Of a stretch of 64,000 nucleotides of DNA, positions 60,838 through 64,000 are shown one piece after another (position 1 is the first letter of the stretch; each line of letters starts with the position of its first letter). The notes under the pieces are model-generated. The model was not told the origin of the DNA. It did no database searches and worked only from the letters and a program-made list of their open reading frames with translations. The stretch is taken from assembly GCA_005784505.1 (NCBI GenBank), contig VCAZ01000046.1, forward strand, positions 1,306,001 through 1,370,000, given 5' to 3'. The position numbers and the translations under genes are program-made. The DNA comes from Bagarius yarrelli. Taxonomy: Eukaryota > Chordata > Actinopteri > Siluriformes > Sisoridae.

Positions 60838-61350
60838 AACGTAGACGTCGTTTAGCCCCGTTCAGCCACATCGATAATCTATAATGCCGCACGTCTATAG
60901 ACAAAGACACGGCTTTCCGGCTGATGCCAACCAAAGCAGGGACAAATAACTGCCAGAATACATTTATTGAAAACAAAAATTCTTAAGCACTGGCTTAAAA
61001 ACGCTTCGACATCCGCAAGATGCAAGTGAAAGCGGCACGAGCACGAAGGGGGGAAAGACAGGTGCACCTGCCAGGAGACCAGTGATTCTACGAGCCGGTT
61101 AGCGTTCACTCAGGATTCAAACATGTCTACCTTTCCTTAGTCGCTCATAATTCCTCAATCACACGATAGATCAGTTCTCCAGATAAAAGAAAAATATGGC
61201 TTTAAAAGGTACAGGCCGAAACTAGCAGCCGCTGTATCTCCCTCATCCTCAATACTGTTAAGCGATGCAGCAGCACAGTGTCAAAGCCACGCCCACTCAG
61301 CCGCTCCGTGCCATGACGTCAGCGGGAGCCATTAGTCGATGCCCATTCGT
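60838..61350. promoter_or_regulatory. CpG-rich block, candidate otud7a promoter / first exon
   Basis: About 28 CpG dinucleotides occur in roughly 510 bp, while most of the surrounding sequence is AT-rich with few CpGs. It contains the palindromic CRE TGACGTCA (61314-61321) and a CCACGCCC GC/KLF-type box (61287-61294). Its position upstream of the coding exons on the minus strand fits an otud7a promoter with a long first intron. A donor-like CAG|GTAAGA is seen on the minus strand near 61368, and AAG|GTAGAC near 61127, so the first exon boundary is uncertain. It could instead serve a neighbouring gene. Confidence 0.45.
61314..61321. promoter_or_regulatory. Palindromic cAMP-response element
   Basis: Perfect TGACGTCA within the CpG-rich block. 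CREB/ATF proteins bind this octamer; occupancy here is inference. Confidence 0.5.
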
Positions 61351-61875
61351 GAACACCCCACTTCTTACCTGTCTGGCTTTTTCTGTTTACTCCCGCCCTT
61401 ACTGAATCTGGTCCCTCCTACCATCCTGGACAGTTTTGTTCACTTTTACTTGCCTGAATCGATCTGTTTACCTACCTGCCTGTACACTGCCGTCACTCTT
61501 ACACACCTGTACCATTTCTGTTTACTCCTACCACTTTTATTATTTAATTGTATTATTATAAATAACTACCATTTTTATTATGTACATTGTTATTTACAGT
61601 CTATACTTATTACTACTCTATTGTTTTTGTACAGTTCAGTTGAAAAAAAAGTTGAGGTTTAAGGTATTTAAAAGTGATTTTTTAAAAAAATCTTTTAGGC
61701 ACAGTAAAAGACACAGATCCTAGGGTTCCACCTGTCCTACACGTGATAGTTTTCCTGCTTTAACACAATGGCTGACAATCAGATTAATATGTGTGATCGC
61801 AGTGGAAACAGTTCAATGTGCAGGACAGGGGTACTCCACAGCCAGGCATGGGAACATGTGCTGTAATAGTTTAAC

Positions 61876-61980
61876 AACCCAATTACTTTGCAGAATATTG
61901 TATTATTATATTACACAATACATACACACAACCTAATTACTTTGCAGAATAATGTATTATTACATTACAGAATACATAAG
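61876..61980. repeat. Two-copy tandem duplication, about 53-bp unit
   Basis: Units start at 61876 (aacccaattactttgcagaa) and 61930 (aacctaattactttgcagaa) and differ at only a few positions. Confidence 0.9.
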
Positions 61981-62551
61981 CCAGAAAGCATAAACCCATG
62001 TTGGGTTGAACCACATTTATTTGGTTAGAGTTTAAAATCTATGCGTGGCAGTGAGGATGCGTTTATGTGTATATTATATTTTAAGATGCCATGGCAATTA
62101 ACAAATGCACTTCAATTTAAAACATCTTTTTAAAAATTAATCATACACTCAAGATGAAATTGTTCTATTATATTGTTATGATTGAAGCTTCTTATTACAG
62201 TCAGTCGTGCGAAACGACAATTAATTAGATTCAGTATTTTATATAAAATTCTAAATTGTCATTGTCATCTTTTTAGCCTCAAATAAATGGCCCGTTGTTT
62301 TAAAAATTGGAATACAATTTTTTATAATATTTGTAGCTAACCTATAAAAGTTTGTATCATATTGAAAAAAAATATTGTGCATTTTGTAAAAGACTGCATG
62401 ATTCAAAGACAAAAACAATATAACGTATAAACTTAATACAAAGATGTTATTAGACATGGACAGTGAGAGTTAACGCTCTCACGCCCTCTGCTGGTCATGT
62501 ATTATATAGTATGTTTCTTAGACCAAACCCAGACCCAACTTCCTTGACATA

Positions 62552-62584
62552 CACTAAACTAAACTAAACTAAACTAAACTAAAC
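62552..62584. repeat. (ACTAA)n pentanucleotide repeat
   Basis: About six perfect tandem copies of actaa. Confidence 0.95.
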
Positions 62585-64000
62585 GAAAATTTAGCACAAT
62601 TTCTATTATAAATAGAATTTCTAAACTTATTTCTAATCTATGTCTAATCTTACATATGAAATCAACTTGTGGAACAGGGATATTATAGAACAAAGGCTAG
62701 AATTGTGCAAGCAAAAATCATCATGCAAATCACAGCTATAACTAAACACTGATATGCTGGTCATTTTAGAACAAAACATTGATCTGCTCATCCAATCAAT
62801 ACAGCACAGCAGGTATAGGATCAATATGGGATATCCAGTATCGTTTTAATTTATCTGGTTGAACAAATCCAGTATTATGTTACGATTTGAATCTGAGGAA
62901 AACAGCATCCACTGTCTTCATAGTGAGCAAAATACAGTAAGGCGGTGGTGTTCTCTGCAACGGTGTGTAAAATGGTTTCCTGGCATATATGTGTGCCAAG
63001 ATAAAGTTTTTTTTTTACTGATACCCTGTGAAGAACATGATGCCACACAATAATCAAAAGGACACATGTAAATGCACCACACCACAGGCACATATCAATA
63101 CATCTTCCAGAAACAACAAGTTAATTGCTTTAATAGTCTGCAGAGTCCTTTAAACCACCAACAAGCATCTTTCGGATAAAATAACTGTTTACAGCAGTAC
63201 TGGTTTACAGTACAGCATTTTGCTGAATGATTATATGCATTTGCTTCTAGATACAATACTATGCTTTGTGAAAGCTTTTCTACAAGGTTACACAGTTAAC
63301 ATTTACATAGTTTTTTTCTTTTTAAAACCTTTAAAACAATGTTCTATGGTAAAATATAATATAACTTTCCTTTAAAATACAACAAAATAAAGCAAAATAA
63401 AGCAAGGTGAGAATTACCTGGCTATACCCATTTGTGCATATGCATGGCAAAATCTCCACAACAGTGACATGATGTAGTGTTTGCTTTTAAATTTTGGCAA
63501 CTAGTTAAGGAAGTGCTTAGGGAATGCCTACCACACTTATACCCCTGACAGTAATGATGTTATCCTTATAGAACCTGGACCTAGTCCAAAGAAAAATAGC
63601 ATATATATGTGAAACCAGTAGTCTAAGGGTTGTCTGAGGCAGATGTCATGACCTATTTGGATTCGTTTGGACTATTTTGACTTTTTGATGCTGAAACTTG
63701 TGCCAACATATTCATGACAAACCTAATCTAAAGCACAGCAAATCAATCGGTATAAAAAATTATTTAAGTAAAAGTATTCTAGGGATAAAAAGTACACCAA
63801 AAATACTGATTTATAGCTTTGCAAACAGTGAGGTTTCCAATGTGGAAACTGCCCTGTATGCCTAATAGTATTCTAGAGAAAACAAAATTCTCATAAAGAC
63901 AATAAATAACCGGAAACACGTCTTAAAAGGGAGTAAAGGAAAAAACCCTCAGCTTTTAAGGAAGGAAACACGTGCAGTTTAACCATGATCACAAGGCGCC

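Larger units (their letters stand above)
61351..64000. other. Non-coding beyond the CpG-rich block
   Basis: 61350-61670 is T-rich on the plus strand with an open frame of low-complexity hydrophobic composition and no domain. The remainder holds a tandem duplication and an ACTAA array. No gene recognised. Confidence 0.5.

Noticed and set aside
60879..61109. Coding first exon of otud7a on the minus strand
   Set aside because: 76-residue frame with no similarity to known otud7a N-termini, and the next exon carries an in-frame stop before the ATG, so it cannot be joined as coding sequence.
61339..61662. 107-residue hydrophobic frame beside the CpG-rich block
   Set aside because: Derived from a T-rich, AT-rich tract; no domain, no splice or initiation support.
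62552..62584. CRISPR-like or telomere-like array
   Set aside because: Simple ACTAA pentanucleotide without spacers, and not the vertebrate telomere unit.

Overview
This window is vertebrate nuclear DNA, most likely from a ray-finned fish. It has an AT-rich background, long dinucleotide microsatellites and short tRNA-derived SINEs of types I associate with ostariophysan fishes, catfish-like lineages in particular. It also carries relics of Tc1/mariner, hAT-like and LINE elements, and an intron-split gene with canonical GT-AG junctions. The species assignment is inference; the sequence itself only supports 'teleost, probably ostariophysan'. One protein-coding gene is clearly supported. It is the minus-strand gene otud7a (OTU deubiquitinase 7A, Cezanne-2), with eleven coding exons between 31361 (ATG) and 8652 (TAG). 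I located every junction by reading frame and splice signals; the spliced CDS is 2829 nt and encodes 942 residues. The product has an N-terminal UBA-like segment, an OTU cysteine-protease domain (Cys189 and His353 in this numbering), a long basic then Ser/Pro-rich linker, and a C-terminal A20-type zinc finger (Cys904, 909, 921, 924). Layout: 1-7.7 kb is non-coding flank beyond the 3' end of otud7a, with a microsatellite cluster, a mariner-type MITE, an L2-like tail and a tandem duplication. 7.76-8.65 kb is the probable 3' UTR. 8.65-31.4 kb is the coding part of the gene. 31.4 kb to about 60.8 kb is probably the long first intron(s), full of repeats. A CpG-rich block at about 60.84-61.35 kb contains a palindromic CRE site and is the best candidate for the otud7a promoter or first exon. 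61.35-64 kb shows no gene. The most interesting signals sit in the gene. There are tandem donors 4 nt apart at the end of coding exon 10; use of the distal one would give a 451-residue form without the linker or zinc finger. The first coding exon has two minimal uORFs, one ending on the start codon. Its acceptor uses a (CT)n microsatellite as polypyrimidine tract. Its upstream frame appears to match the human N-terminal extension position for position but lacks a start codon. I found no evidence of a wholly new genetic system here.
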